Below, one piece after another: positions 35,584 to 47,489 of a stretch of 64,000 nucleotides of DNA (positions are counted from its first letter, which is position 1; every line of letters starts with the position of its first letter). Below the pieces are notes generated by a model. That model saw nothing but the letters and a program-made list of their open reading frames with translations. It searched no databases and was not told the DNA's origin. The stretch comes from Malus domestica (lineage: Eukaryota; Streptophyta; Magnoliopsida; Rosales; Rosaceae). The translations under genes were made by a program, and so were the position numbers. The stretch covers positions 31,549,501-31,613,500 of the forward strand of contig NC_091661.1 of assembly GCF_042453785.1 (NCBI RefSeq), read 5' to 3'.

Positions 35584-36541
35584 TCAAGCCCAGAAATTTA
35601 ACCAGTGTAAATTACAACGTGATGGATCAAACAAAATGCTGCCTGAATCCAGCCTATGCAATTCTTGAGGTGTCGCAGAGGCATCCAATTGACCTATCTT
35701 CAGAAGCTCATCATGTCTTTCATCTCCATACTCCCCACCAACATCATTGCTTGTATGTGAATCTATGACTCCTCTCCGCTCCAATTCCTCTTCTAGTCTT
35801 ACTTGAGCAGTCGTCTCACAATTCCCATCTTTGTAACTCGATCCATCCGCCGTCTGATTCATGAGAGAATCTTCGGTAGGGGCGCCATCTCGAGATGTTC
35901 CCACAAGATCATTCAACTTCTGCAACTGCTCAAAATAACCAAAAAAAAAGATGTTTAATGTTGACGACCAAGCTAGAAATTTAGAATGCAATTTCATGAA
36001 CAACGTTTGGCTCCTTACATATAAATGCAAATCACAATCTGATAGAACAACTTATGCACGCATGTCAAACCGTGATTTTATGTATAAACATGATCGTTCT
36101 CACATGAGAGGAGCCAAGTGTTTTTTCCTGATTTTCAAATTATGAGAAACTGAATAAGTTTATTTACTTTACCTGCATAAGCAAGGACTGCTTCTCCTCC
36201 TTCAAAGATTCAAACCGACATGCTAACTTGTCATAATCTTCTCTGAGACTTCTCAAGTCCCGCTCCATCTGTTTCGACTTCCATCTAGCTCTTCTGTTCT
36301 GAAACCATATGGCAACCTGGCGAGGCTGCAGCCCAAGCTCTCTTGCCAATTGCACCTTCCTCCTCGGCTCGAGCTTCGAGTCTGCTTCGAATATAGACTC
36401 CAACAAACTGATTTGTTCGTCGCTAAATCGCCTCGTGTTTGTGCCCTTGTTCTTCTTCCTTTTCGTCGCGAACTGCGGCTCTGGGCCGCTCACATAATCC
36501 AAGTTTTCTTCTTCATAGCACTCCTCTTTCCTCCTTTCCAT
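35584..36541 (-). CDS. HD-Zip class I transcription factor, ATHB7/12-like
   Basis: Exons 36173..36541 and 35584..35925 give 711 nt, 236 residues. The homeodomain covers about residues 30-89 and ends in the recognition helix [14 protein letters not shown] leucine zipper follows at once (from residue 93) and crosses the single intron at [11 protein letters not shown], as in other class I members. An acidic middle is followed by a C-terminal aromatic motif (LHWLNFWA) like the activation tail of the ATHB7/12 group. Known role: ABA- and drought-responsive regulators binding CAATNATTG sites. The acceptor at 35926-35928 was chosen over an alternative 3 bases upstream that would add one Gln. Confidence 0.93.
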
Positions 36542-36851
36542 GACTCTGATTCTCGGTTTTCAGTCCGATCTTGGACTTGATTGATATCGACTTGAAATGT
36601 TCTCGACAATTGTTGAAATATTAAGTAACGTTAAATTTATAAGTGGATGTGGCTTAGGAATCTTGGTAACGATGTGAGCTTCTAGCATATATAGTAAGGG
36701 TTGAAGAGTCTATCTTCTCACTCACGCGGTTGCTTTCTTATAATTGGAAGTTGTTGATTGATAGGTTATCGTAGGCTAAACCAATGGTGTTAGCTAGCGT
36801 AAGCCACCCTTCATTTCATAATTTCTTGCCTTGTGGACCTCTCCAATTCGA

Positions 36852-36964
36852 GAAATTTTTCAGTATGCCGAAAATACAGTTTGATACACCAAGTATCGTA
36901 ATACAAATTGTTAGATTTTTTTTAAGTATCCAATCACTTGGTGTATCAGACTGTGTTCTTGGAA
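36852..36964. mobile_element. Foldback element in the HD-Zip upstream region (family F)
   Basis: CAGTTTGATACACCAAGT and ACTTGGTGTATCAGACTG pair around a loop of about 40 nt. The left end GAGAAATTTTTCAGTATGCC matches the termini at 52678 and 57222. It lies about 310 bp upstream of the HD-Zip start codon. Confidence 0.6.
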
Positions 36965-37268
36965 AATTGAAAATTTTATCCTGTTCACTGTTATCTTTCT
37001 TTCTTTCCCATCTCTAGAAATACCAGTGTATGTATGTTTCTTGCATGCACAAAGCACACAATTTTGGCTTGTTTTGTGCTTTTTTTGGGTGGAAATAATG
37101 AGAAAAAGTAGATGCATTACACAATCTACAGGATTTGAAAAGAAGAAACTTGAACTTGGGTTGCTTGTTTAGGTGTCGATTTGTAGTCCGTAGATGATGT
37201 CCCAATTGCCATTCACGTACCATATATACTTTTTGCTTTTTGACAATGAGCACCCAATAATACAAGGA

Positions 37269-37482
37269 CAAGGATTGTCTGCCATCCTACTTTCAATGCC
37301 CTTCAGTGTCCTTCTGTTTTGTGTGATCACGATTAAGCCACGTCAACATTTTATATTGTTTTTTTATGAAGATAATAAGATAAAAATGAATAGTAATATA
37401 AAATGTTGAGTTGGCTTAACCGTGACCACACAAATAGAAGGGTACCGGAAGGCACCGGAAGTGGGAGGGCCGACCATCATTG
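37269..37482. mobile_element. MULE-type MITE family C copy
   Basis: GGATTGTCTGCCATCC at the left and GACCATCATTGTC at the right, with inner arms AAGCCACGTCAACATTTTAT / ATAAAATGTTGAGTTGGCTT and GTGACCACACAAATAGAAGG shared with 27679. Target duplication not clear. Confidence 0.65.
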
Positions 37483-37653
37483 TCTATAACACAAACACTA
37501 GTGTTCTATTAATTTTTCAATTCAATTATGATAAAATCTTGTCCGTCACCTGTGATACTATTTACAACCGATGAAACTGCATAATCTCTCGACTGCCATA
37601 TTATTTAATTTGTCTAAATCATAGGCATAAAAAAGTTGGCACTCGCAAAATCG

Positions 37654-37985
37654 TACATCAAAAGATTAATATATAGAAGATTTGTAATTTAACGGTGCAT
37701 ATTTCATCTATCATTATTTTTTTATATACTTTTTGACAATAGGAAACACCAACAATTCAAATACTCATGCCTTTTTCTTGACTCTTGAGTGCAACATATA
37801 TTTACAACGTGGTAAACACTTACATCAAAAGATTAATATATAGAAGATTTGTAATTTAACGGTGCATATTTCATTTGTCATTATTTTTTTATATACTTTT
37901 TGACAATAGGAAACACCAACAATTCAAATACTCATGCCTTTTTCTTGACTCTTGAGTGCAACATATATTTACAACTTGGTAAAAT
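37654..37985. repeat. 167-bp tandem duplication
   Basis: Units 37654-37820 and 37821-37985 differ at only a few bases, so the duplication is young. Non-coding, AT-rich. No gene was found between 37.5 and 39.9 kb. Confidence 0.9.
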
Positions 37986-40385
37986 CTTATCGTCAAATAT
38001 GTACAACTAATGACATGGCAAAACCTCTAGACCATAAAATTTATTAACTCGCATATTATTCATATTAAAAAACTAAAAGTAATGTGACTAAGTATGACTT
38101 GCATGATGAAACATACTATACAAATATTTCACTTTCAAAAATATCTAACATGTCTATAGAAAATTGATGGTCGCACATATGGCAAGTTTTGGTTAATATT
38201 CAATTGTGTCATGAGTTGTATATGGTCGTGTAAGATAGGATGATGGCAACTTTAGATGAAGATAAAATTGCGTCGCCTAATGCCGACAAACGAAAGGATC
38301 GGTTTCAATACACTTGTCAAGTTAAATCAAAAGGAGAAAGCAAAGGCCAATGCTTTTTCAATAAAAGCCAATCATATCGGTGGGGCTTTCTGCACTGATG
38401 TCTCTCACTCCTCCATTTTGTTTGGTTTCTAGTGCTTAGTTTCATCCTACTCAATCGATGCGTCCATTTTCTATATGGCTAGGTCCAGTGTCTTTCAGGG
38501 TTCCATGGTTGGTGTGGTGTCCTCTCCAGACTCCCATGAGACGTGCTCACTCCTCTCAAATTCATGCATGCCTTTTGGGATTAGGTCACACTTGCACGCC
38601 ACGGGAGCACTTTATCGTTTACAATGTGGCAAGAAATAAAAGGGTCATGTTAGAATGGTTAAAAGCATTTTCGGAATGATTTGGGAAGTGTACTGGCAAA
38701 GTTTTTATTGACATAATGTTCAACAATACTTTTACGCCATGTTTGAGACTACTTTTTAAAGGATTAAAAGTTTTATTTGATAATTGAAATTTCTTTTACT
38801 TAGCTTGGCGGAAAACATTTAAAATGCTTTTGAAATATAGAAGCATATCTGTAGAATCACCTATTAGATCCTATTTCATAAAGCATTTGAATTTAATAAA
38901 ATTTCAACGTGTTTCTAATTAAAACACTTCTAGCAAAGCATTTTAAATAAAAGCAATCCCATATCAGCTTTTAGAAGGGTCTCATTAAATAAAAAGCGTT
39001 GTGATTCAAGAAAGTTACACATAAAAGCAATTACAAGCAAGTGTTTTCTAGTAACTTCATAAGCGGCCTAAAGTGGACTTCCGTTTTCATTAGGTTTCCA
39101 GTTTGGAATCAAAGTAAAAATGGATTAGCTCGATCATGATAGAACTTATGTATTGATTCTTAAGCAAAATTCTGGTTTAAGAACCAATTAATGAACTAAT
39201 TAAAAACTCAACAGAAAACAAAACTGTCCTCCATCTTGGCCTAACTGGTGGCCTCATTTATGTCGTCTGAGTATTGAGCAAGCTGGGACAAAAAAATTGT
39301 TATCCAAGTCCAGGATACTTGGCTGCATTTCGTGCCAGGACTGGTGAACTCAGGATAAGCATAACATGGATTAGCATTTATTGTCGTCCGGGTAAGTCTG
39401 GTGTAGATGTGATGTGGCTAACCTGAACAAATTCACGCTGTTTTTACTTGTCAAATATCGTTAATTCGTCTTTGGTATTTAGGTGCTTTGTGAGGACACG
39501 TTTCGGGGAGCGATTCGAGCCAAATGTCAGTCTCTGCCGTCGACAACAAGCGGGCAAAACTTTGGGGGCCAAAAAATCTTTAAGTGATGACTTGCGTGGC
39601 TCTCGAACCATTAAGAAGAAGGGATTGGATTGCTGTCGTTGTTGCATGATTTCAACATCAATAGTTCACCTTTCCTTAATTAAATGTAGATTGTGTAAGA
39701 ATGTGAAGGTAAAAGACCATCACATTGGTGAAAGGAGAAACTTTGCATTGATTTATAAGAGGTTGGGTTACTCCTCATATTGCCAATTAATTGTATAGTG
39801 GAGTCTCAACTCTTTTCCGATTGACGATTAACTAATTTGATCCATTACCTTGTCCCTCAAGTTAAAAATAGCCTTAGGGTTTGTAAACCATTTGTTTCTA
39901 TTTCACCAAATGAAAGAAGAAATAAAAACAATTACTTCAATTACCTTTAGATGCAACAAGAAACATGGAGGCACACGTGTCTTGATCAAACGGTAGGCGA
40001 AGTTCCTATTGATCACCATAAGAAAATAAACTTATTAGACATCTTTGTTAATATTTCTCTAACCCAAATATTATAAGCATGTTATCTCAAATAAAAGTAA
40101 ATATACAAAGCATTAGCATCTATAAACCGGATGGATTTTCAGAACTTGAAGACGATGACAATTTTCTAGTACTTCCAGCAATCCATCATACTGGAGGATC
40201 CCCCATGAGCAACCTATTTCCAAACAGGTTAGGCATTTCGACACTGGCATAACAGCTGCAACTCCAACATATGGATTCTGCACAGGCTATTTGTTCGAAT
40301 AATTAATATTTTTTAGGAATAATTTGCTTAAGGTCACATAATATTTTCAATAATTAAGATTGGGTCATCTGACGCCACTCAGTAC

Positions 40386-40560
40386 TATGGTCTGGTGGTA
40401 TTCCTCTTTACTTGTAAGTGAAAAGTCTTAGATTCGAATCTTGTAGATGACGAATTCGATACCAATTTAGGTTGTCTATTGTGGGATTTAACCGAACTCC
40501 CATCCCCGTAGTGTAAATTATATCGTTGTACTAAAAAAATATATATATATATATATATAA
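40386..40560 (+). mobile_element. tRNA-derived SINE, family shared with 54200
   Basis: A box TATGGTCTGGTGGTATTCC, B box TAGATTCGAATCTTG, body CGAATTCGATACCAATTTAGG, end ATATCGTTGTACTAAAAAAA then (TA)n. The flanks TAATTAAGATTGGGTCAT and AATAATTAGGTCAT may be an imperfect target duplication. It lies inside the F-box pseudogene region. Confidence 0.7.
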
Positions 40561-41345
40561 ATAATTAGGTCATGTCTGACACTTTAGCGACAAAGATATA
40601 GGATACTAGAACAAAAACAAAAATGTAATGACATAGAATTACCCCGGGAAAATATAAGATTTTGAAGACAAGAGGAGAGTTTTGTTGTACTTTCTTCAGT
40701 TCGTTAGGAAAGAAACCCAGATTTTCAAAAATCGTATTGAACTTGGTTAGGACGTTCTTGAACACAGGAATCGAATCTAAGAGTTTTCTTCACCATAAAA
40801 TTTAGTATAACAACATAGGGTAATTTCAACTTTACTGTCCTCATGTTTCGTAAAACAAATAACTTCGACCACCTTGAGATGCGACAAGATATATCTATCT
40901 TAACAACATGCTCAACATTCCCGATTGATAGATAGATAAAATTCCTGATTGATAGATCAACATTCCCGATTGATAGATCAGATATTTTTAGGTTCCCGTA
41001 ACAACATGCGATAAGAGATCGTCATGGAAAGAGATTCAAATATTTTAGTCGATATTTTGAATCATAAAGCTCAAGTTCCATGGCGTGTTCGATCAGTCGT
41101 CGGTTCTACAAGACATTTTAAACCATAGAGAGAAACGAACATGATTGCAAACGGTTTTGCTATATTACGACCTTATTACTACCATTCATGTGTATGGTTC
41201 ACTAATTTTCCTAACATTGTTATTTCCATAATACAATTTGCTACATATGGTTAAAGATTTGTAGATGATCTTGATTGTAATTTGTCTGTTTCTAAAGGAA
41301 AACATAGCTATTGCTTAACTTGAGAATAACCAATATTATAAGCAT

Positions 41346-41369
41346 ATGTGTGTGTGTGTGTGTGTGTGT
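41346..41369. repeat. (TG)n microsatellite
   Basis: About 12 TG units inside an intron-like part of the F-box pseudogene. Confidence 0.9.
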
Positions 41370-42146
41370 ATGTATACCCCATGAATTTTCAGAACTTGAA
41401 GACGAGGAGTGCTTTGCAGTGCTTTCAGCACTTCGTTACAATTTCGTCTTACCCACGGGCCACATGTATCCCACTTCCAAACAGGTCCACTGCTCGAACA
41501 TTGGCATATCATCAACATTTCGATCTATTGGTTTATTAATCAAGAATAAAATCAATGAAGACATATTAATTAGCAACAGTATAAGGACTAAATAATAGTA
41601 GTAGAACGAAAAATGCAATTATATTGCATGTAATTACCGAGCTCAATTGAAGATATTTAAGACAAGGAGAGTTTTGTAGTATTTTCCGCACTTCATTAGA
41701 ATTGATAAAACTTTGAAAGCACATATGGTTTAGGAATTGGAACATGGGAATCGCATCCAAAAGGTTTTCCTCAATATCTCCTGGAACCTAAAAATGTAAA
41801 TTTGACATAAAACATCAGTGATACAATATTTATATTGAGAAACAGAATATTTCAAACATGCATCTTCGCTTGACAACATATGAAGCAACGAATTTCAAAA
41901 GAAGCTACTGTAGTAGATTGCATACCTTAAGATCGAGTTTTTTTTACATTAGAGAGACATCCAAGAAGCATATAAATTCGATAGGTAGCAACTTTATCAC
42001 CTATTACATAACACTCAATGCATGCCTCCTCAAGTGAGGATTGATTGTACAAGTAATGCTCATTTTTGAATCTACCAGAGCATGTATAATGTTTGAGATT
42101 AGTTCCATGAACCATGACCCGACAACCATGATCGAAGTTTCCAAAA

Positions 42147-42294
42147 GGGGTGTGCTATCCACACACCTCTTTTTATTTCTCACACACCCCTTGTTAATTT
42201 CTGTCTTTTGATCTTCTTCAATTCCTCTTATCCGACGGCCGAAAATAAGAAGGGTGTATAAAAAGTAAAAAGAGATGTGTGGATATCACACCCC
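42147..42294. mobile_element. MULE-type MITE with perfect 9-bp target duplication inside the F-box pseudogene
   Basis: 148 bp with inverted ends GGGGTGTGCTATCCACACAC / the reverse complement GGGGTGTGATATCCACACAT, matching for about 45 bp. TTTCCAAAA stands on both sides (42138-42146 and 42295-42303). Removing the element rejoins LRR coding sequence of the pseudogene on the minus strand. Confidence 0.9.
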
Positions 42295-43719
42295 TTTCCA
42301 AAATAATCTTAATGTACGGTCAATCTCAAAAAGTTTTGGTGCACGAATATTGACAATCCTGACGTTCGGCAAGAACAGGAATTTTGATAAGCATAAATCT
42401 TCAAGGACTGGACAGCTAGAAAATAATTGATTGGTCGATTGTTCATCCGAGAATTTAACAAGCTTGAGCACCAAGGTTTTGAGGCTGGAAAAACATGTTG
42501 TAGGGGGACGTTAGAAGACACTAGGCATGCATAGATCTAAATGCACAAGTGATTCGCAAGAAAACAAGCAGCAAAGCAACGCAAGTAATTCTGCATCCAG
42601 TATTTTGTTTCCGTAAATGTTTTCATCAATGTAGATAGATAAATCCTGCACATTCCGCATCTACACCTTTGATCCAACGCATAATGACAGAGGTCATAGC
42701 TTCTTAATCGTAGTGTTGATATATAATTATAACATGGAAGCTTTTTACGAAATGTTGAAGAAAAATTGCCCTATCCACATAATCTGAAAACTGTTCTATC
42801 TTCCGATCCCGGTTGAAGGGGAATTTACGCAAGTCAATGATGGGATTGACGTATCTCCACCTTTTTGATAATATGCTCGTTCTAACTGCTTCTTTAGGGT
42901 TGAAGTAGGATATCATGAGTTGAAGAATGTCGTCAGGTAAATCACTCAAGCTTCTGTTGCTGCTGCTAAGCTTTCCTGTTTCCAGATATTATTCATCTTC
43001 GGTTATTCAACAATATTAGCTCACCTAATTTTTTCATAAAAAAAAAAAAAAGGAACAAAATTGAGTCACTTACGCTATAGAAATTAACCCAGAAAGAGCT
43101 TACGGTTTAGAAATTTCAAGTCGAAGACGCAGCTGAAGAATTCCAAATTATTAATTTAGAAATAGTGAACAAGCAGCCAGCAGGACACCCCACTGGCACT
43201 CTCCCGTCGCTCCAATGACTCCAGTCTCTCCGGTCTCCAGGAAACAGATATGAGAGCAGAGAGGGAGGTGGTTCTACAATTATATATGCGCCTTTTTCAT
43301 GGGCTTTCCATATGGGCCTTTTAAATCTGGCATTTTTCTTAGATTTCTCGGTCCTGTTTTGTTCATTTTTCAATTAATATTACGATTTAATGAGATTCTC
43401 TTATTGGTAAATCTACATTTCTATATAAGTCAAAATTTTTATTTAATTCGACTTCCATGAATGACGAGTTGGATATAAGACTCAATAATCAATTGTAGAA
43501 TCCGTTTGAAAATTATTTTTAAGTTGCTTTTTCGTTCATAAGTGTCTCTAATAAAAACGCTTCTCTTAGAAGGAGAAGCAAACACATTTTACCTTTAATC
43601 AAGACGCAAATTAGAGTTTGGCATCCACTTTTTCACACCCTTTGGACAAGTTGAAGAATCTTCAACTTCTAAAAAAACCATTTAATTTGTTCGATCACCA
43701 ATTATACCATAATCACAAG

Positions 43720-43890
43720 AAAACTGAGTAAAAACTTTTGAGCTTCAAGCATTTCATATGCACAGTTATGGATATGACGAAATCCATCCCATAATCTCCA
43801 TAAAAATTAACTTCGACCACCCTTAATTGTGACAAGAAACATGGAGATACACGGGCCTTATCATCGTTTATACTAAAATTCCTTGATGGT
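43720..43890 (-). pseudogene. Isolated FBD/LRR exon remnant
   Basis: The minus strand reads ARVSPCFLSQLRVVEVNFYG, like the VPxCLLxHLKVVEV segment of FBD-type F-box proteins and the pieces near 40890 and 39990. No F-box accompanies it. Confidence 0.5.
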
Positions 43891-43974
43891 GAATTCCATA
43901 TTTTCTATATATTGGAGTTGTGGTAGATGATAAACACATATGTTAAGACGTTTGAGGTTTTCTTGATTGTTAAT

Positions 43975-44460
43975 TATGTTTGTACCATACTTGACCAATT
44001 CCGAAACTATCAAGCACCGGTCAACGTCATACCTTCAAGGACCCACTGAGGGGTTCATACTAAGGCACCCCTGCCAAAGCACAAGAGTTTCCCTCCAACC
44101 AGGAAGCCAATCACAGCACGACAAATGTCAACGTCAAAATAAAGCTCATAGAGTCCCACTTCGACCGCAGACAAAAGTTGGAGACTCTCCTCAGCTATAA
44201 AAGAAGACCATTCTCCTACAATTAATCTCTAATGTCATTATTGTACTTAAACCAGTCATTAGAACTCATTAATGATGATTATTCTTAAACTTATGTATTT
44301 GTGTAAACCCTCCACTATTAATGAGAACTCATCTACCCCGTGGATGTAACCAAACTGAGGGTGAACCACGTACATCTTGTATTTGCTTCTCTATCTCTAT
44401 CTCTTTACATATTTATCCTCACTAGTGACTCGGAGAAACCAAGCGAATGTCACAAACTTG
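43975..44460 (+). mobile_element. Partial or solo LTR of a retrotransposon, Gypsy-like
   Basis: Non-coding sequence with a TATA-like word (CTATAAAAGAAGACC near 44192), then AACCCTCCACTATTAATGAG and GGGTGAACCACGTACATCTT, the order of a promoter, R and U5 in plant LTRs. No coding part is attached. A fossil; family by resemblance only. Confidence 0.4.
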
Positions 44461-44868
44461 ACACTTTACATTGTTCCAAAGTCTTCATTGATTTTGTGTA
44501 TCAACAATTTCCATATTACTATTGGAGTTGGCTTCAAGTATTTTGTTTAGTTTTCCTGTGTAATTTATCACTCTAGGTAAAAAATATAATAACTAAAGAA
44601 TTTAAAGATGATATAGTCATAATAAGATGAGGATTTAATTTTAATGGTTGACTCAATTTTTTTTAATACAAATAATATTTTTATATTAAAAAGAAAAAAT
44701 TTAGAATAAACTGTGATAGTTTAGTTCAAATTCGCTTGATAAAGAATAACATTTAATATCTCTTATGAAATAAACAGAGTGTGCCCACCCAATTCATATA
44801 TCTATTACAGTATTCGTTACATGGGAGTGTGTGCCTAGCTATGAACACATGGTGTTACCCCAGTTACC

Positions 44869-45068
44869 CGGATCAGGATCCTCTCCTGAGCAAGGAGTGA
44901 GAATCTTCCTGACCAAGTCCATCAGGCTGTTGAAATTTTATCCAACGATTATAATTATTATAACTTTTAAAGAGCTCTCCTGTTTATAACCGTTGGATAA
45001 AATTTTAACGATCCGATGAGCTTGATCAGAAGGATTCTCACCTTTTGCTTAGGAGAGTATCCTGATCC
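44869..45068. mobile_element. Foldback MITE family E, diverged copy
   Basis: The left GGATCAGGATCCTCTCCTGA and reverse-complemented right GGATCAGGATACTCTCCTAA match over about 80 bp, to AAATTTTATCCAACG at the centre. 200 bp, about 300 bp upstream of the MIR166 hairpin. Confidence 0.75.
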
Positions 45069-45364
45069 CAATTGCCCAACCTTACAGCTGGTTCCAGAAA
45101 CCAACACAGTTGACAATTATCGGGCCCACGCACCTACTCTCTCGATGTGCAGCCCTTCTTTTCTTTTCCTTTTCTTTCTCGTAAAGTAAACCAAATGATT
45201 ATACTTGTTAATAATCATGTATTTATTATGATTTCATTTCATTTCATTCAAGAAGTAAAAGTACTCTCTCCCCTTTTGTTTCATTTGGAAAAACGCGATC
45301 CGAATGAGAGAACACCGGCCGTATAATAGATGATGATGATCAGTCGAAGTTTATATATTACAAA

Positions 45365-45472
45365 GGAAGCTTATCGTTTTGAGGGGAATGTTGTCTGGTA
45401 CGAGGCTAATAAGTCAGCAATTCCTCGGACCAGGCTTCATTCCCCTCAACTAATGCTTCCATCTAATTTGCC
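45365..45472 (+). ncRNA. MIR166: MIR166 precursor hairpin
   Basis: The 3' arm contains the exact 21-nt mature miR166, beginning TCGGACCAGG, at 45425..45445. The 5' arm at about 45383..45405 carries the miR166* form GGAATGTTGTCTGG followed by TACGAGG. The arms extend outward (GAAGC...TTTTGAGGGG with CCCCTCAACTAATGCTTC) into one hairpin. miR166 is known to cleave class III HD-Zip mRNAs and so set organ polarity and meristem identity. The HD-Zip gene in this window is class I and not a target. Confidence 0.95.
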
Positions 45473-46359
45473 AAGCATCTCTCTTCGTAAAATATTAGTT
45501 CGCCAATATCGTCAAGATGTCGATCCCCTGCAGAGAGATGATCGATGGATCTTCAGGTAGGTTAATTTTAACTAATCCCAAGATTTTTTTTGGTTATTTT
45601 ATGTTGATCATCTAACAGATTGATTTAATGATGATGCGGGCTTAGTTTGATCGTACTTCACTACTACAGGTATGAAAGAAGAGAAAAAAATCTATCATTT
45701 GCGTTTGACTCATGATTCAAGTTTTTCAACATTAATACTGTGTGTGTGAATTTCTGTCAGCCTTCCTTTTTGTTCATCATTGGATAGATCTTTTCTCATG
45801 ATGGGCACAACCCTAATTAGGGTTTCCAATCCGTGTGCTTTTCTTTGGCCTTAGCTAGGGTTAAACCTCCCTAGGTTTTTTCTTTTCTTTTTTAAGACCA
45901 ATCAAAATTAGGGTTTTCATCTATTGGATAATCTGGATCCGTTACCTAATTACAAAATTAATAACGGTTATATCTGGATAATTGCTTTCGTTGTATATAG
46001 TGTAGTGGGCGGCGGGTGGAGTTGCAGAGCTGTTTGTATTCACGGTATCAGTATATGATAATATTGATCTCCACCCTTCTCAGCAGCTTTACTAATTAAT
46101 ATTCTACTGATCTCACTATATTATTTATTCCATTGAATAATGTATTGATATATACTTTTAGTGACTTAGGGATTCGAAATTCGAATCCTCTGCGTAGATA
46201 TGGAATTTCCGTGAAGATATATCGGCACCGATCAGAGTGCGGACATATATTCTGTAGTATTGATTCCTCTTTATTGTGATCAGTTTGCTTTTGTAAAAGA
46301 GGTATTTCTTTCATCTTTTGAACATATATTTCTTTACAATGCATGTCATCTATCTTCCT

Positions 46360-46400
46360 GATATAGTTGTGTGTGTGCGCGCGCGCGTGCGTGTATCTGT
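46360..46400. repeat. GT/GC alternating purine-pyrimidine tract
   Basis: GTGTGTGTGCGCGCGCGCGT then GCGTGTATCTGTG; a microsatellite with Z-DNA-prone composition. No gene around it. Confidence 0.8.
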
Positions 46401-46550
46401 GTATGGAAATCTGGGAGAGGTTGTGTTAGATCAACTAAAAATAATTTCAGTTAGAAAGAAGGCTAGAGAAAACACATTTCTTTACCAGAAAATACAGCTT
46501 CGTTAGGTTATTTTTATTTCAGTTTCTTCAACTTATTTACAGCATGATCT

Positions 46551-46724
46551 CCTCATTGCACAATTATATTGGTGATCGCCAATCAACCATTTATAGACTT
46601 CCACAGTTCAAATTGTAGCTAGTTTTTTCCTTATGATCCTCATTGCACAATTATATTGGTGATCGCCAATCAACCATTTATGGACTTCCACAGTTCAAAT
46701 TGTAGCTAGTTTTTTCCTTATGAT
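46551..46724. repeat. 87-bp tandem duplication
   Basis: Units 46551-46637 and 46638-46724 are nearly identical (CCTCATTGCACAATTATATT at each start). No coding content. Confidence 0.9.
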
Positions 46725-47489
46725 CTGTTTGACTGATATTCCAATATCCCATCCTGTTTAATTCGAACCTTCGTTGTTAGGTTGGCAAGACTATACATTG
46801 TATACTAATCACAACAAAAAGCTAACAATATATGGCCATTGATCTTAGTTATAAGCTTGGCAAAAGGCTTATATCAATGAATGATCGGGGTGGTAAAAGG
46901 TCTATCAGTGGCCATTGATAGACCTTTTCACCATCTCATTTTATGAAACTAATGTCAGTTGCTATGGTATAGTTTCTTGTAGTGACGGTTGGTTATTGTA
47001 ACAACTAGCAAGCAGCCACTAAAATCTAATCCATTCACTTCCATTTTTCAGAATATACCAAGTCGGTTTACGTGTTTATTTTTCTAGGATGTGACTATTT
47101 AAAACAAAGTGATGTTATTTGGACACGCATGAAACTGATACACTTCTTAGAGCAAGTAGTACACATAATAATAAAGTTCACCTCTATTGGAGACTAGAGA
47201 GAGTGTTGCCAAAATCCCAAATGTATCAATTATGTGTGTTTCAATAGTTTTATGTTTTGTTTGACAAAAAATATATGGTTTTATTGTTTCCAATAACGTG
47301 TGCATGAGCATGCATTGAGCACAAACACTCGCCTCTTCTCTTCTAATAAACTACCTCTTCCCTTCTAATAAACTATTTCATGCACATTTCTCAGTTACTC
47401 ATATATAAAAAGGTTGGTAAGCTCGTTAGCTAGTAGTACTGTCTAAGGTCTGGGCCAGGCCACAAACCGCGCACCTAGTAAATATATAT

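Larger units (their letters stand above)
39930..42960 (-). pseudogene. F-box/LRR/FBD gene, degenerate and with repeated 3' parts
   Basis: At 42950-42720 the minus strand reads an F-box: SLSDLPDDILQLMISYFNPK then EAVRTSILSKRWRYV. Downstream come LRR-type pieces (SSLKTLVLKLVKFS, FSSCPVLEDLCLSKF near 42490-42380; VHGTNLKHYTCSGRF near 42110) and C-terminal pieces at 41760-41640 and 41520-41390 (TPRLQVLKIHG). A second set of C-terminal-like pieces lies at 40890-40150 (LSHLKVVEV, then NCHRLQVLKIH). No ATG precedes the F-box in frame, in-frame stops occur (for example in PSVF/RPPTTCF near 42506), and a MITE splits it. Probably a dead member of the large plant F-box/FBD family, whose intact members are SCF ubiquitin-ligase adaptors. 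Confidence 0.75.

Noticed and set aside
45365-45472. Possible link of MIR166 to the HD-Zip gene at 35584-36541 as its target
   Set aside because: miR166 targets class III HD-Zip genes through the START-domain site; the gene here is class I and lacks that domain.
46890-46935. Small hairpin with arms AAAAGGTCTATCA / TGATAGACCTTTT
   Set aside because: Arms of 13 bp with an 8-base loop are too short for a plant MIRNA precursor and no element ends were seen.
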